DNA of 64,000 nucleotides from Chlamydomonas sphaeroides (taxonomy: Eukaryota; Chlorophyta; Chlorophyceae; Chlamydomonadales; Chlamydomonadaceae). The stretch lies in the NCBI GenBank assembly GCA_001662425.1, contig BDDC01000409.1, forward strand, positions 1 to 64,000, written 5' to 3'. Below, piece after piece: positions 10,701 to 21,258 of this stretch. The notes under the pieces were generated by a model that ran no database searches, was not told the DNA's origin, and saw nothing but the letters and a program-made list of their open reading frames with translations. The translations under genes were made by a program, and so were the position numbers. The number at the start of each line of letters is the position of its first letter. Position 1 is the first letter of the stretch.

Positions 10701-13700
10701 GCCGGGGGCCGGCGGGGTCGCCCAGCAGCACGCTGGGGTACGTGCAGTTGGCCTGTGGGTGTACGGCAGGCGGGCGGGCACGGATGGGTCGTCTATTTAG
10801 GGCTGGATGCGAAGGGTGGGTGGGTGCGGTGAAGCGAACCAAACACGGGGCCGGCGGGGGCACGTGCCACGTGGCGCTGCGTGTGAGGCGGTGTTGGCCT
10901 GCGCCGGGGCGAGGGGCGAGCCCAGAGACGCGACGCCTGCACGGTACGGTTGGCATCGTACCGCCTGCACCGTACGGCCAGCCGTACCTGCATGGTATCG
11001 TACCGGTCGCCGGCGTCCGGCACCAGCTCAGCCAGCTCCGTGTCGGCTGCGATGACCAGGCGTGCGGGCGCCGGCACCATGACGCGTGTCAGCGGCGTGA
11101 GCGCCATTCGGGAGGGCGCAAACAGGCTGGCGACGCGGATGAAGGAGCCCTCCTGGGTCTGCGGCAAGGGGGCGGTGCGGGCCAGGGCATTGCGCACTCG
11201 GGGAGGCGGGCGCAACGCCGCCGGCCCGCCGTAGACGGAGCAGCCGCGACACTCGCAACCGGGCGCTCGCGGCTGCACGACCCGGGTGTGGGCGCTCAGC
11301 ACGCCGATCGAGTACCGCTGCCCCCACTCTCTGTTGCTCTGATGCGCCGCATGCACGTCTGCACGCTAGGGCTGTCTGCCCGTCACCTGCGTCTGCTGAA
11401 CAGCACGGACCCCTGTCATGAGACAGTACGTGCTTGGCATGGCACAGCGCGAGGTGCGCTGGCAGAGCCATGGGGATGGAGGTGTCCCCTAAGAGTGCGG
11501 CGCCCGGTGGTTGGCCGCCCCTCCGGACCGTGCTGTGCCGAAGACACAAAGTGTCACGACACCCCCACGTCAATAATGCGGCCGAGCTGGGCGACCGATT
11601 GCTGCCTTGCGGTGGCGTTCACTTGCTCATGGCGTATCTACATCACTCTACCAAACCGTATGCCACATGTGCTATGTGTGTGCCGGCATACAGGTTACTC
11701 ACGCCGATGCGGTTGAAAATGGCCATCTCCCGCGGGGCGCCCTCCGGCGGCTGCAGCCGACACACCGGCGGCAGTGGACCCCACTTGGCGGCGTTGGCGC
11801 CTGCGTCGGCGTCGTCGGCCACGCCGTCGCCGCCGCCTCCGCACCCAGGCCACAGCGGGAAGGCGCACAGCCCCTCCGTGCCGCCGCCGCCGCCGCCCGT
11901 GCTGCCCCTGCCGTCGCCGGCGGTGCCGGTGGTGTCGGCGGCGGCAGGCAGCGTCAGCAGCGTCCCGCTCATCCGGAGGGCGCTGTTCGGGCTACTGAGG
12001 ACGGCGGCGAGGACGCCGGTGGGCTGTGAGGCGGAGCCGTTTGCCGCAAACAGCTGTGTGGGTGGGGGGGGGCCAGGCGGCGGCAGGGGGGCTTGGGTAT
12101 GCTGGCGCCAACACACACCGTCAGCCGTGAGAGCAGCGCACACCTCGGCGCCACCCGCCCTTGCTCATGGACCCAAACCCAACGCGCGGCACGACACGGC
12201 ATGGCGCGAAGGGGCCGCGGGAGGCCGCAGGGGGCCGCACGGGGGGCTGCCCCGGCGCGGGCAGAGGCACCGACACCGGCTCGCTGTACGCCGTACGTAC
12301 GTCACCGTGTACGGTACGCCGGCACCGTACGCCGGCAGTCGTACGCACGTGCCGGAGGACGGGTAAGCGGGAGCGGGAGCGGCGGGGGCGGGAGCGGCAT
12401 GGGCGGCGGCACGCCAAGCACAGGGCCCGTCCCTGGCAAGCGCACCACAAGACGCCAGAGCCCTCAGCCGATTACGTTTTTATAGATTCAATCGACTCTG
12501 TGGACTAAGATAAGATACGACGGCTGACACCCCCCCCCACACACACACCGTCGCGTCACTGCGGTAACGCGTCACTGCGGTAACGCGGGCTGGGCCGGGA
12601 CTCGGGGTCCTTGCGNNNNNNNNNNNNNNNNNNNNNNNNNNNNNNNNNNNNNNNNNNNNNNNNNNNNNNNNNNNNNNNNNNNNNNNNNNNNNNNNNNNNN
12701 NNNNNNNNNNNNNNNNNNNNNNNNNNNNNNNNNNNNNNNNNNNNNNNNNNNNNNNNNNNNNNNNNNNNNNNNNNNNNNNNNNNNNNNNNNNNNNNNNNNN
12801 NNNNNNNNNNNNNNNNNNNNNNNNNNNNNNNNNNNNNNNNNNNNNNNNNNNNNNNNNNNNNNNNNNNNNNNNNNNNNNNNNNNNNNNNNNNNNNNNNNNN
12901 NNNNNNNNNNNNNNNNNNNNNNNNNNNNNNNNNNNNNNNNNNNNNNNNNNNNNNNNNNNNNNNNNNNNNNNNNNNNNNNNNNNNNNNNNCACCACTGCAT
13001 TCCCTCTGAGCACGGCCGGCGCACCATTCTCCCTTGCGTTGGTTTTGTACTACTATCATACTTACACTTATTTCTGAACACACCCACGCACCGTCTGGCC
13101 ATGGACCGGGTACAAGGTGAGCAGCCCGCAGGACCACTCAGATGCCCCATGCGCCGCCGGCGGGCTGCCCAGGCCGGCGCCCGGGCCCGGCGGCGGCGGC
13201 GGCGGCGCGGGCGACGGCGGCGGCGGCGGCAGCAGGAACAGCCCCTCGTCATGGAAGCGCCGGTTAAAGTCCCACAGCGTCAGCTCAGCTCGCTCCGACA
13301 GCTCGATGCGGCTGGTGGCGACCGTCAGCTGGCCCGCGCGGGCACTGTCGCCGAGGCCGACGGTCCTGCGGTGCGGGAGGGCGTCGTGGGCCAGGGGGCC
13401 ACTGCGTTGGCGCAGGGGATAGCGGGCACGGCAGGTTCCATCCATGTCACCTTGGTCGTGGAGGCTGCCCAGTCACGAATGCCCCCGGCGCCGCCCCTGG
13501 CTCCCAGTGCTCCTACACCCACATACAGTATGTTACCTCATCGCGAACCCACACCGCAGCTCACCACAGCAGCCCCCGCATCAGGCCGTAGGGGTAGCTC
13601 CCCGGCGGCCCCAGCGGCAGGCCACGTAGGGTCAGGTTGACAAACGCCACCGACGCTGTGGCTGACGCCGCCACGCCACCTGTGGCTGCGGCGCTCAGGG

Positions 13701-14775
13701 ACAGAAGCGACGCTATGCCGCCAACATCTAGGACAGGCGCCGACGGCAGCGGCGGCGGCGGGCCGGCGGCGTCGGTGGCGGCGGCTGACGGCGGCGCCAG
13801 CGGCGCGACGGCGCCACCGCTGATGGTGAGAGGCTTGGCGACGACGGGGATGGGGTGGAGGGAGGTGCCGATGGCGCGGGCCGGATGGCGGCACGCGGGT
13901 GGGGTGGGCGGCAGGGGCGGGGCTGCGGGAGGCGTGGGCAGAGGCGCGGGACCGCTGGCAGCGCCGGTGGGGACGGGGGTGCTGCTGCTGCCGAGGCGGG
14001 TGTAGGCCGCGTCCATGGAGTCACAGGGTATGGTTGTGCCGGCGAGGGAGACGTTGGCTGCGATGTGGATAGTGAGGGGTCGGTCGGGTGCTTGGAGATC
14101 CATCAGCGCGGTCAGCAGCTCCGCGCCCGTAGCCACCGACACGGCGACACAGGGGTTTGGAACAGGTGTTCCCGAGCACGTGACGGAGACGTTGACCGCG
14201 GTCAGCGTCTGAGAGACCCAGCTCGCGATGAGCAGCTTGCCGGGGATGACGGTGATGTTGGGCGAGGATGGCGGCATCTGCGCTACGCGACAGGCGGTCG
14301 CCTGGTGCAGCGACAGCTGCGTGCATGAGGGCGTGATGATGTTGACGTTGCTCAGCGAGAGGCGCGCTCCGGATGCGAGACGGAACGCTGGGAGGGTCAG
14401 GAGCTGGTCGGGCCGGGGTACAGAGAGGGGCGTTGGCACGGCAAGCGCAGCTCGTAGTGTGAGGTGGCGTAGCTCCACGGTTGCGTTTTCGAGTTGCACA
14501 TTGAACAGCGGTGCCGATGAGTTACTTATAAACTCCAGTTGTGTTGCAGGCGCCTCGGTCGCATCGCGGCCCGCGATTGCGAGCGACGAGCGAAGTACCA
14601 CGGGCTGCTGTCCAGTGCCTTCGATAACCATCGATACGTTGATAGCACATTGGGCCTGGTGACAGGCCTCCTCGAGAAAGGCCTGAGGCGAATAGCTCGT
14701 CGCCTCATAGAAGGAAGCCAGGATAAGCAAGATCAGACCTCGCTTGCGGAGGACAGGTAGAGCGCTGACCGCCAT
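4262..14775 (-). CDS. Receptor-like transmembrane pseudokinase (TKL-type fold)
   Basis: Exons on minus: 13565-14775, about 13120-13365, (gap), 11703-12053, 10988-11158, 10632-10752, 8649-10222, 6731-8404, 6296-6373, 4872-5758 and 4262-4772. Phases agree at all joins checked. ATG 14775 begins a signal peptide (hydrophobic GLILLILASF). A large ectodomain with several NxT/NxS sites and Pro-rich linkers follows. One helix (ALVAAVCAAAAAIVAISLAV, near 9120-9230) is followed by RHRRR. The juxtamembrane region is long and repetitive (Ser-Gly, Pro-Glu/Gln, Gly-Gln). The kinase fold starts at ELQLLGELGRGPQ, joined to AVVYAGRWRGLPVAVKAVL. VAVK and APE are kept, but the catalytic loop reads VVHGALGSSNVLL (HRD lost, its Lys also) and DFG reads GFG. 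It is therefore probably catalytically dead. An Ala run interrupts the C-lobe. The 8404/8649 acceptor is the least certain join, and the gap may hide an ectodomain exon. Confidence 0.82.
4510..4600 (-). repeat. Poly-alanine tract inside the pseudokinase C-lobe
   Basis: GC-rich triplet repeat (GCN codons; GCTGCTGCGG and GCGGCGGC on plus) that encodes about 25 near-continuous alanines, just after WLQQQDQ and before the conserved C-terminal kinase helices (PTELVELAGSCL). It sits between the helix F/G region and the end of the fold, so it is an inserted loop rather than a core element. Confidence 0.85.
7078..7320 (-). repeat. Coding minisatellite, Gly-Gln/Glu-Lys repeats
   Basis: Tandem CTCCTGCCCCTG-like units on plus encode GQGQGQEKGQ-type repeats in the cytoplasmic juxtamembrane part of the pseudokinase. 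The frame stays open throughout, which supports it being translated. Confidence 0.8.
7678..7835 (-). repeat. Coding hexanucleotide repeat, Pro-Gln then Pro-Glu
   Basis: About 26 copies of a hexamer (GGCTCC then GGCTGC on plus) encode alternating Pro-Gln then Pro-Glu dipeptides on minus, within exon 6731-8404 of the pseudokinase. Such a hinge is extended and strongly acidic in its Pro-Glu half. Confidence 0.85.
8790..8890 (-). repeat. Coding 15-18 bp minisatellite, Ser/Gly-rich
   Basis: Five to six tandem GGCGCTGCCGCCGCC-like units (plus) encode GGGSASGGGSAS in the cytoplasmic region soon after the membrane helix of the pseudokinase. Confidence 0.8.
12616..12989. other. Assembly gap inside the pseudokinase ectodomain
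   Basis: Run of N. It lies in the interval between the exon ending near 13120 and the one starting at 12053. A short C-run (12528-12536) and a direct repeat of GCGTCACTGCGGTAAC (12551-12590) flank it, which probably caused the break. At least one ectodomain exon could be hidden here. Confidence 0.95.
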
Positions 14776-15494
14776 GTGTTGGCAGCCGCGGCGGCGTGAG
14801 GGTGGCCATCCTCAGCTGCACAGCGCTTGCCGTGCTTCGCTGGAGGGCATGCTGCCACACATAGTGTTTTTAACGAGTTATATAGCTGATGGCTAAGCTC
14901 TACTGCAAAACCCAGCCTAATGGCCCGAAACCTTAAGCACCTGTACTGCGCATTCCTGTGCCCGACTCGTACGTTGCCAGGCCGACAAAACACGCGAGCA
15001 CGTGTCACGGCATCTGCGCCACCCAGCCACCAGCCTTTGCGCGACACCTTGTCCCACGCCTGGAAACGCAGCCACGCAGCTCCAGCCAGCCAGGCACCCG
15101 CCCGCTCAGGCACCAAACCTCCCCAGCTGCGCATGGGTGCATGGCTCGCCCCCAAAAAGAGGCCACCCAGACCAGACGAACACCGTCGGTCATCATGCGG
15201 TTGTCGCCGGGACTATTTGAGGGGTCTAGGGCACACCGAATCTCCGTGCCCTCACCCCACGGGGCGGACCTAGCCGCCCGCACTGCCTCAAACGGCAGGA
15301 CTGCACATCTCAACGCACGCCGACCAAACAAGCGCAAGTCCGCGAAGGAGGCACGGCATCCGACGCTCACGCGACGCAGGACTCCGGGGGCGGACATCCT
15401 GTTGGACGCCCTCCATGAGGCGAGCCAGCCTGCCTGCCCAACCCCCACGAGCCCCGCGCCGCTCCCGCCACGGAGCCAAGCCGCAACCTCGCTC
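14776..15494. other. Intergenic between TRM13 stop and pseudokinase start
   Basis: Both flanking genes are on minus, so this holds the TRM13 3' flank and the pseudokinase promoter. No protein-like frame seen. It contains copy A of the dispersed repeat (15103-15290). Confidence 0.6.
15103..15290 (-). repeat. Dispersed repeat family R1, copy A
   Basis: Reading on minus it contains ACAACCGCATGATGACCGAC, GGTGTTCGTCTGGTCTGGGT and GGCCTCTTTTTGGGGGCGAG, then CACCCATGCGCAGCTGGGGA. The same ordered blocks occur on plus at 21975-22140 and 52645-52772. It matches copy B at its upstream end (GAGGGCACGGAGATT) and copy C at its downstream end, so A is the most complete. No open frame or clear terminal inverted repeat seen; probably a nonautonomous mobile element or its remnant. 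Confidence 0.8.
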
Positions 15495-18400
15495 TCACCA
15501 CGCGCCGCCGCCCACCGCACCGCCTGCACCACCAGCCGCCGCCACCGCCTGCTCCCCGGGCCGCAGCGCCAGCAGCAGCCTGTTCTCACCCGTCACCTCC
15601 GGCCCCACATAGCTCACCATCTCGGCCAACCCGAACCGGCCCTGCAGCCACCGCAGCCGCCCCGCGTCGATGAGCTGCTTGCACATGGCACCAACCGCCA
15701 TGCGCCGCGCCCGCGGCAGCCGCGCCGCCGGGTCGAACGGCCGCTCGCTGCCGCCGCTGCGTATCGCCGCGCTGGCGTCCAGCTCCGCCGGCGTCTTGGC
15801 TGACGGCGTCGGCGGCGGCGCCGCCGCCACGCCCGACTCGGTGCCGTCGGCGTTGGCTCCGTCGGCGGCTCCATCGGCGGCGCCGCCGCCGTCCGCCGCC
15901 GCCTCGGCAACGGCCTCGGCGGACCCGGCGGGCGCGTCGTGGCCGCATAGCGCCCAGCCCGTCATCCAGCTGGCGTGGCGTACGGCAGTACGGGTACGGC
16001 AGTGCGGTGGGCGGTGAGTACGGCACAAGGGGACGGCTGAAGCCGCGGAGGCACAGCAGTGCTCATCCTGTACCTACTCTCGTTGCTGCGCAGCCCACTG
16101 GCCCCTCGACCCTGGCTTGCACACCGGTCCAGCTGTTCTCTACCAACCGTAGCAGCGGCAGCTCCAAAAGGCACCCCGGGATGTCAGGAACGGTCTGCTC
16201 GTGCCATAGGTCTGTGGTATGGGACAGCTGGCACAGCACAGGCAGCCCCAGCCCACCTGATGAGCTCAAACTCCTGCGCGCTGAAGCCCAGGCGCCTGAA
16301 CAGGCCCTTGCCTGTGTAGGCCCGCCAGCCGCAGCGGTGGTGGCAGCACGGCGCGATGGCGAGGCCGCTGAACACCGGCGGCGGCCCCGCCAGCGCTGCG
16401 GGTGGCGGTGGCGGCGGTGGCGGCGCGGCGCGGTCGTCGCCTGCGCAGCGCAGCGGAGCGGACCGGACCGGAGCGAGGGAGCGGCGCTCGTTACGCCCTG
16501 GGCGTCCTTCGCCACTGTGACAAGCGCTCCGCGCCAGGAGCATGCACCCAGGATTGCAGGAGCTACTTTAGCGAGGGCGGAGGCAAGGGCAGCACGCAAC
16601 ACAGGCACCGGACCGCAGGGCGCTTTGACCTCGCCTCGCCTCGCGCCGACCCAGCCCCGGCCCCACCTCGCCGCCGCCCGCTGCGGCGCCCCCGCTGCGG
16701 CTCCGCCGCCGCCGCGCCCTCCGCGCCCGCGCCCGGCTCCTCGTCCCGCCTCTGCCGCCGCGCGGCGCCCTCGTCCGCGCCGCCGTCCCCACCGCCGCCG
16801 CCGCCGCCGCCTGGGCTCGGAGGGCGCTTGCCTCCAGCCCGCAGCAGCGGCGCGCCGCCGTCCGGCCGCCCCGCCTCGCCCGCCTCGCCGCCGCTGCTCG
16901 CCCCAGGCTGCTCCTCCGCGTGCACCACGCCTGCGCCGCCAGCGCCCGCCTGGTCCCCGCACGCAGCAGCGGACGCTTGCACTGGGCCGCCGCCGGCGGC
17001 GCCGGTGCCACTCTCCGCTGGCGGCCCTCTGCCGGCGGCGGCGCCGCCGCCGCCCTCCGCTGGCGGCCCGCTGCCGTCGCCCCGCGGCTGGCGTGCGTCC
17101 CGCGGCAGCAGGCAGGCGCGCAGGCCGTAGTCGGTGGCGGCGCCGCACAGGTGTTTGGCCACCGCAACCCACGGCAGCCCCGAGCCTCCGTAGCCGCCGC
17201 CGCCGCCGCCGCCGCCGCTGCTGCACTCGGCGCTTCCGCCGCCGCCGCTGGCAGCGGGCTCGGTGCTCCCGTCCGCTGCATTGGCGGCGGCGGTGCCGCT
17301 CATGCCGCCGCCTCCAACGGCGCTCCCGTTGCCGACGTGTCCGTCAGCGGCTGCGGCTGCGGGCGCCGGGGCGGCGGCGGCCGCCGACAGCTCACGCGTC
17401 GCGGCAGGCACGTAGTCCTGCGCGGCGCGGAGGCGTGGGCACGCAGCGTCTGTTGGTGTTGCAAGGTGGCCGCCGTGCTGCCGTGTCGCTGCAGCGCTCT
17501 GTGGGGAGCGCCGCGCAGCCCCTAGGGGCAGCCCCTGGCTACCTCGCGCCTGCCAAGCGTGGCGCCTGAGTCGGACGGCGCGGCTGCATCCCATCTGGCC
17601 GCCCGCCGCCGCAGCAGGGGCAGCGGGCAACGCGGGCAAGCGGATGCCCTTGTGCCGCACACGGCTGGCTGCTGCCATGGCGCTGTGCGGTGTCGCCGTG
17701 CCCCATGTCTCCCTCCCACACGCATCCCGCCCAGCTGCGGAGCCCCACACCCCGCGCCAAGCGGCCCACGCTTGAGGCCCCGAGGTGCTGCTTCACCGGT
17801 GGGGCCCGGGGGGTGCAACCCCCCCGGCACCGCTGCCCTGCTGCGGCCATGGCCCCGTGCTGTGGACCCATGGCCCAACGCCGAAAGCCCGAGCCCCGGC
17901 GGCCCATCCCGCATCCACCCAGGCCACTCGCCTTGAGGTCGACCCGGTAGCGCGCGAAAGTGATGTGGCGCAGGTGGCGGTCGGCCTGGCGGCGGCACAG
18001 GCGTGGGCAGCGGTGCCGGTGGCGGCGGCACAGGGGTGGGGGTGCGTGTCGATGGCGCAGGCGCGCTGCTGGGACGCCGGGGGCCAGGAGCAGGAGGCTG
18101 GGCAGGGGTATGACAGCCCCCCAGACCTCCGCTCATCACGAGCCCCAATGATGCCTGCCCCAAGCCCCACAGCCCCCACGCCGCCCTTCCTTCAGCCCCA
18201 AGAGGCCCTTCCCAACACCTGCCCTTGGCCTCCCCGTCACCCACCTTTAGCCGCATGCCCGCCACGATGTCTGTGGCCACCAGCGTGCGTACGCCGCAGC
18301 AGGCCGCCAGCGTGCCGCCCAGGTAGGCCTTGCCCGCGCCCATCTCCACCACCGCCACGCCGGCACCACCCTGGTGGGCGAAAGGGGGTGGGAGGGAGGG

Positions 18401-21258
18401 ACGCGGGAGGGAGGGCGTAGTTGCGTGTGTGTGCGTCTGTGGGCGGGGTGGCGCCGCCCAGGCAGGCCGACCCAGCGCCCTTGGGTACGGCAGTTACGGC
18501 AGAGCCACGCTAGGTGGACCGCCGGGATCACCGGTGGTGCCACTGCGCCGGCGCGGTGCGGGGCAGGCCGATCGGACCCGGGCGCACAATGCGACACGTC
18601 ACGGAGCGAGGCCGTAGCCCACACACAGCCCGCCCACCGGCCCGCTGCGGCCAGCCCCGCGGTTGCCCGCCAGGCCAGCTGGCGCCGCACCTGGGGTCCG
18701 GCCTGGATGAGGCCCACGCGCTGCATGTTGCCTGCGTAGGGTAGGGACATAGCTGCTCAGGAGGCCTTGAATGCGTCGTTACGACACGGCAATGTAACCT
18801 TATCACAGGCTACGCAGCGTCAAGAGACGTTGCAGCAAATGCGCGAGTTGTTGGCCGCACGCGCTGCATGTGGCCTGGAAGGTCAGGCGCGGCACTCGGG
18901 CAGGGGCCCCCGGGGCGGGCAGGTGAGGGCAGGAGCAAGGCGCCCGCCCTCGGCTGCTGGTGCGGCCCTCGGCTGCTGTCCTCGATTGCGGCCCGCAGCC
19001 TCGTCGCGCGGTGACACTGGTGGGGGTAGGGCTTCAGGCCGGCAGCCTCAGGGTCAACACCCGGAGGCCCAGGCGCCAGCAGCCGCCAGCCGCCAGCCGC
19101 GCCAGCGCTGCCCCGGCTCTCACCCGCCACCCGCATGCACCCAACGCGCACACCGCAACCCCTCCCCCTCTCTCTCTCTCCCTCCCTCCCTCTTTCTCGC
19201 CGAAGGAGCTGCCCGCACGTCCCCCAGCCCCTAGCCAGGGGCCCAAACTTCGTCCCAGCGCCGTCCAGCGTCCACCTCGGCACGCACCCACGATGGACGC
19301 CTGCTGCAGGCCGTGCCGTTACTAGCCCCAAGGGCTTGTTCCAGCCCCCAAGCGCTCAGCGCCTCGTGCAGTCCGGTCCCATCTCTCAGTCCAGCCCACG
19401 GCCGCGGCCCCGCCTCCCCGCCAGCCCACGCACCCACGATGGACGCCTGCTGCAGGCCGTGCTTGGCGTCAAAGGGCGCCACGTGTGAGGGCGCCGCCAG
19501 CATGGCCTCGCACTCGGGCGGCCGCAGCGCGCAGGCCGGCGGCGTGCAGCCGCCGCAGGCCGACTGGTAGGCGGCCTCCACCTGGCAGGAGCGGGGGCGG
19601 GGGTGTGTGTGTGCAGGCGGGCGCAGGCGGGCGTTGGCGTGGGGCCGGCACTCGTGTGGGGCAGAGCACAGCGCAGCAGCAGAGCGCTCGGGCGCGACGC
19701 TGGCGGCCTGGCGGGCACTGGGCACACTCCCAGGCTCCGCGCTGCGGATGAGGATGAGGATGAGGATGAGGATGAGGATGAGGATGAGAATGAGAATAAG
19801 GATGAGGGCGCGCCTGAAGGCCTATCACAGCTCCGTGAAGATTCGGTGACGCCATGCCGCCGCCCGCAACGCCACGCCCTTGCTTTGCCAACGCGTTGCC
19901 CTGCCAACCGCCGCCCCCAGCCCCTGGCCCTCCCACTGGCCCCACCCGCGCCAGCAGCTCCATGAAGGCCGCCTCCCCCAGCCGCCTGGCCAGCGCCGCT
20001 CGCTGCGCCGCGCGGCCCTTTTGGAACGGCCCCAGCGCCGGCACCAGGCCGCCCTCGCAGCCGGCGTCGCCGCCCCCGGCGGCTCCGCCGCCGCCAGCTA
20101 CCGCCGCCGGCACTGCCGCCGCGGCAGCGGCCGGCGCAGGCTCTTGCCCCGGCGCTGCCGTCGCCGGTCCCTGCCCTGGCGGCAGCGCCGTCAGCCCTGG
20201 CGGCGGCGGCGGCAGGTCCGGCTCTGCGTCACTGCCCACATTGGCGTCTTCCAGAAAGTGAGGCTCAGCCTGAGGGGCCGGGCGAGGGCACAGGGGTGTG
20301 TGGCCGGCAGGCGGGCATGGCGGGCATACGTGCAGTAGCAGCGGTCCGGCCGGGTCCGGCAAGGCTCCGAGGTATGGGCGTACTCCAGGCGATGGGGCGC
20401 ATCCTGGGTTACAGGCACATGGGGGCACGGCTTCGAGGGGCGGGGCTCGGCGCCCCTGGCCCTCCCGACCCGGCAGCCGGCAGGCGACCCGCCCCACGCG
20501 CCCTGCCAGGCAGGCCTGGGCCCAGCACTGGCGGCGCATGGTTGGGAGGGAGCGCCGGTGGAGCGCCGCCAGCTGAGGGCCGCCAAGGAGCCGCCGGCAG
20601 CACCGCGGCCCCTGCAGGCCCCGCCACGCAACCGCGGCGCAACGGTGCAAGTGTGCAGCATATCACCACCGCCGCAGCGACCACCCCGAGCAGCTGCCAC
20701 GCAGCCCCGCGCGCTCGCGTGTGCCGCGCGGCAGATAGGGTCAACTCTGCGTCGTCCGCGACCTGAACGCCATCCTCCAGCATCCCTCCAATCCGCCGTG
20801 GCCCCCACCTACAGGGGCCTCCGTACGCACCCGCTCGGTCGCGCGCTTCAGCAGGATGGGGCAGCGGCGGGACACGTGCAGCTCCAGCTCCGAGGCGAGC
20901 ACACTGTGCCCCGGGTCCAGCGGGCAGGGCACGCGCACTTCGCCGGTTCGTGTCGCGTCGGCGGCGGGCGCCACAACGTGCAGATGGTTGCCGCAGTAGC
21001 GCTGCTCCGGCAGCGCCGGCGCGCGGCAGAAGCGGGCCTGCGCGGCAGAAGAGGGGCGGCGCGGCGTGGGGCGGTGGGAGTGGCATGCGCTGACGGAGTT
21101 CTGCTTCTGCCTGAGCGCGAGCTCGGGCGTGTCGGCCACCTGGCGTCGGCATCCGTGATGGCGGGACGGCCCACCTTCTTGCCAGCCAGGAAGAAGTCGC
21201 AGCGCCCCGCCTCAGGATTATGCGTTGGGATTGTGCGCGGCGCAACCCCGGCGTCCAT
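15495..21258 (-). CDS. TRM13: tRNA:m4X modification enzyme TRM13 (2'-O-methyltransferase)
   Basis: Methylates the ribose at position 4 of some tRNAs, using SAM. Ten exons with matching phases give 788 residues: 21175-21258, 20813-21037, 19946-20269, 19434-19581, 18691-18731, 18245-18370, 17932-17985, 16667-17417, 16257-16395 and 15495-15969. ATG 21258 is used; the longer frame begins with GTG. The CCCH finger is C20, C32, C43, H46; the CHHC finger is C66, H72, H82, C87 in VPCPLDPGH...HVSRRC. The methyltransferase core has KHGLQQASIVGNMQRVGL, VAVVEMGAGKAYLGG (SAM loop), AKHLCGAATD (near residue 422), PCCHHRCGWRAYTGKGLFR, FELIRSWMTGWA and CKQLIDAGRLRWL. An Ala/Gly/Pro-rich insert of about 165 residues separates AKHLCGAATD from PCCHHRC. 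The intron after VDLK starts with GC (17418-17931). Confidence 0.95.
19281..19463. repeat. 36-bp direct repeat copying an exon end and its splice donor
   Basis: An identical 36-bp block (CACGCACCCACGATGGACGC plus 16 more bases) is at 19281-19316 and 19428-19463. The second copy covers the end of TRM13 exon 4 and its GTGCGT donor; the first lies in the following intron. Confidence 0.9.
19744..19808. repeat. GATGAG hexamer microsatellite
   Basis: About nine copies of GATGAG with two point changes near the end, within TRM13 intron 3 (19582-19945). Confidence 0.9.

Noticed and set aside
13000..13100. Short ORFs that cross the N gap
   Set aside because: They consist of unknown residues; nothing can be concluded.
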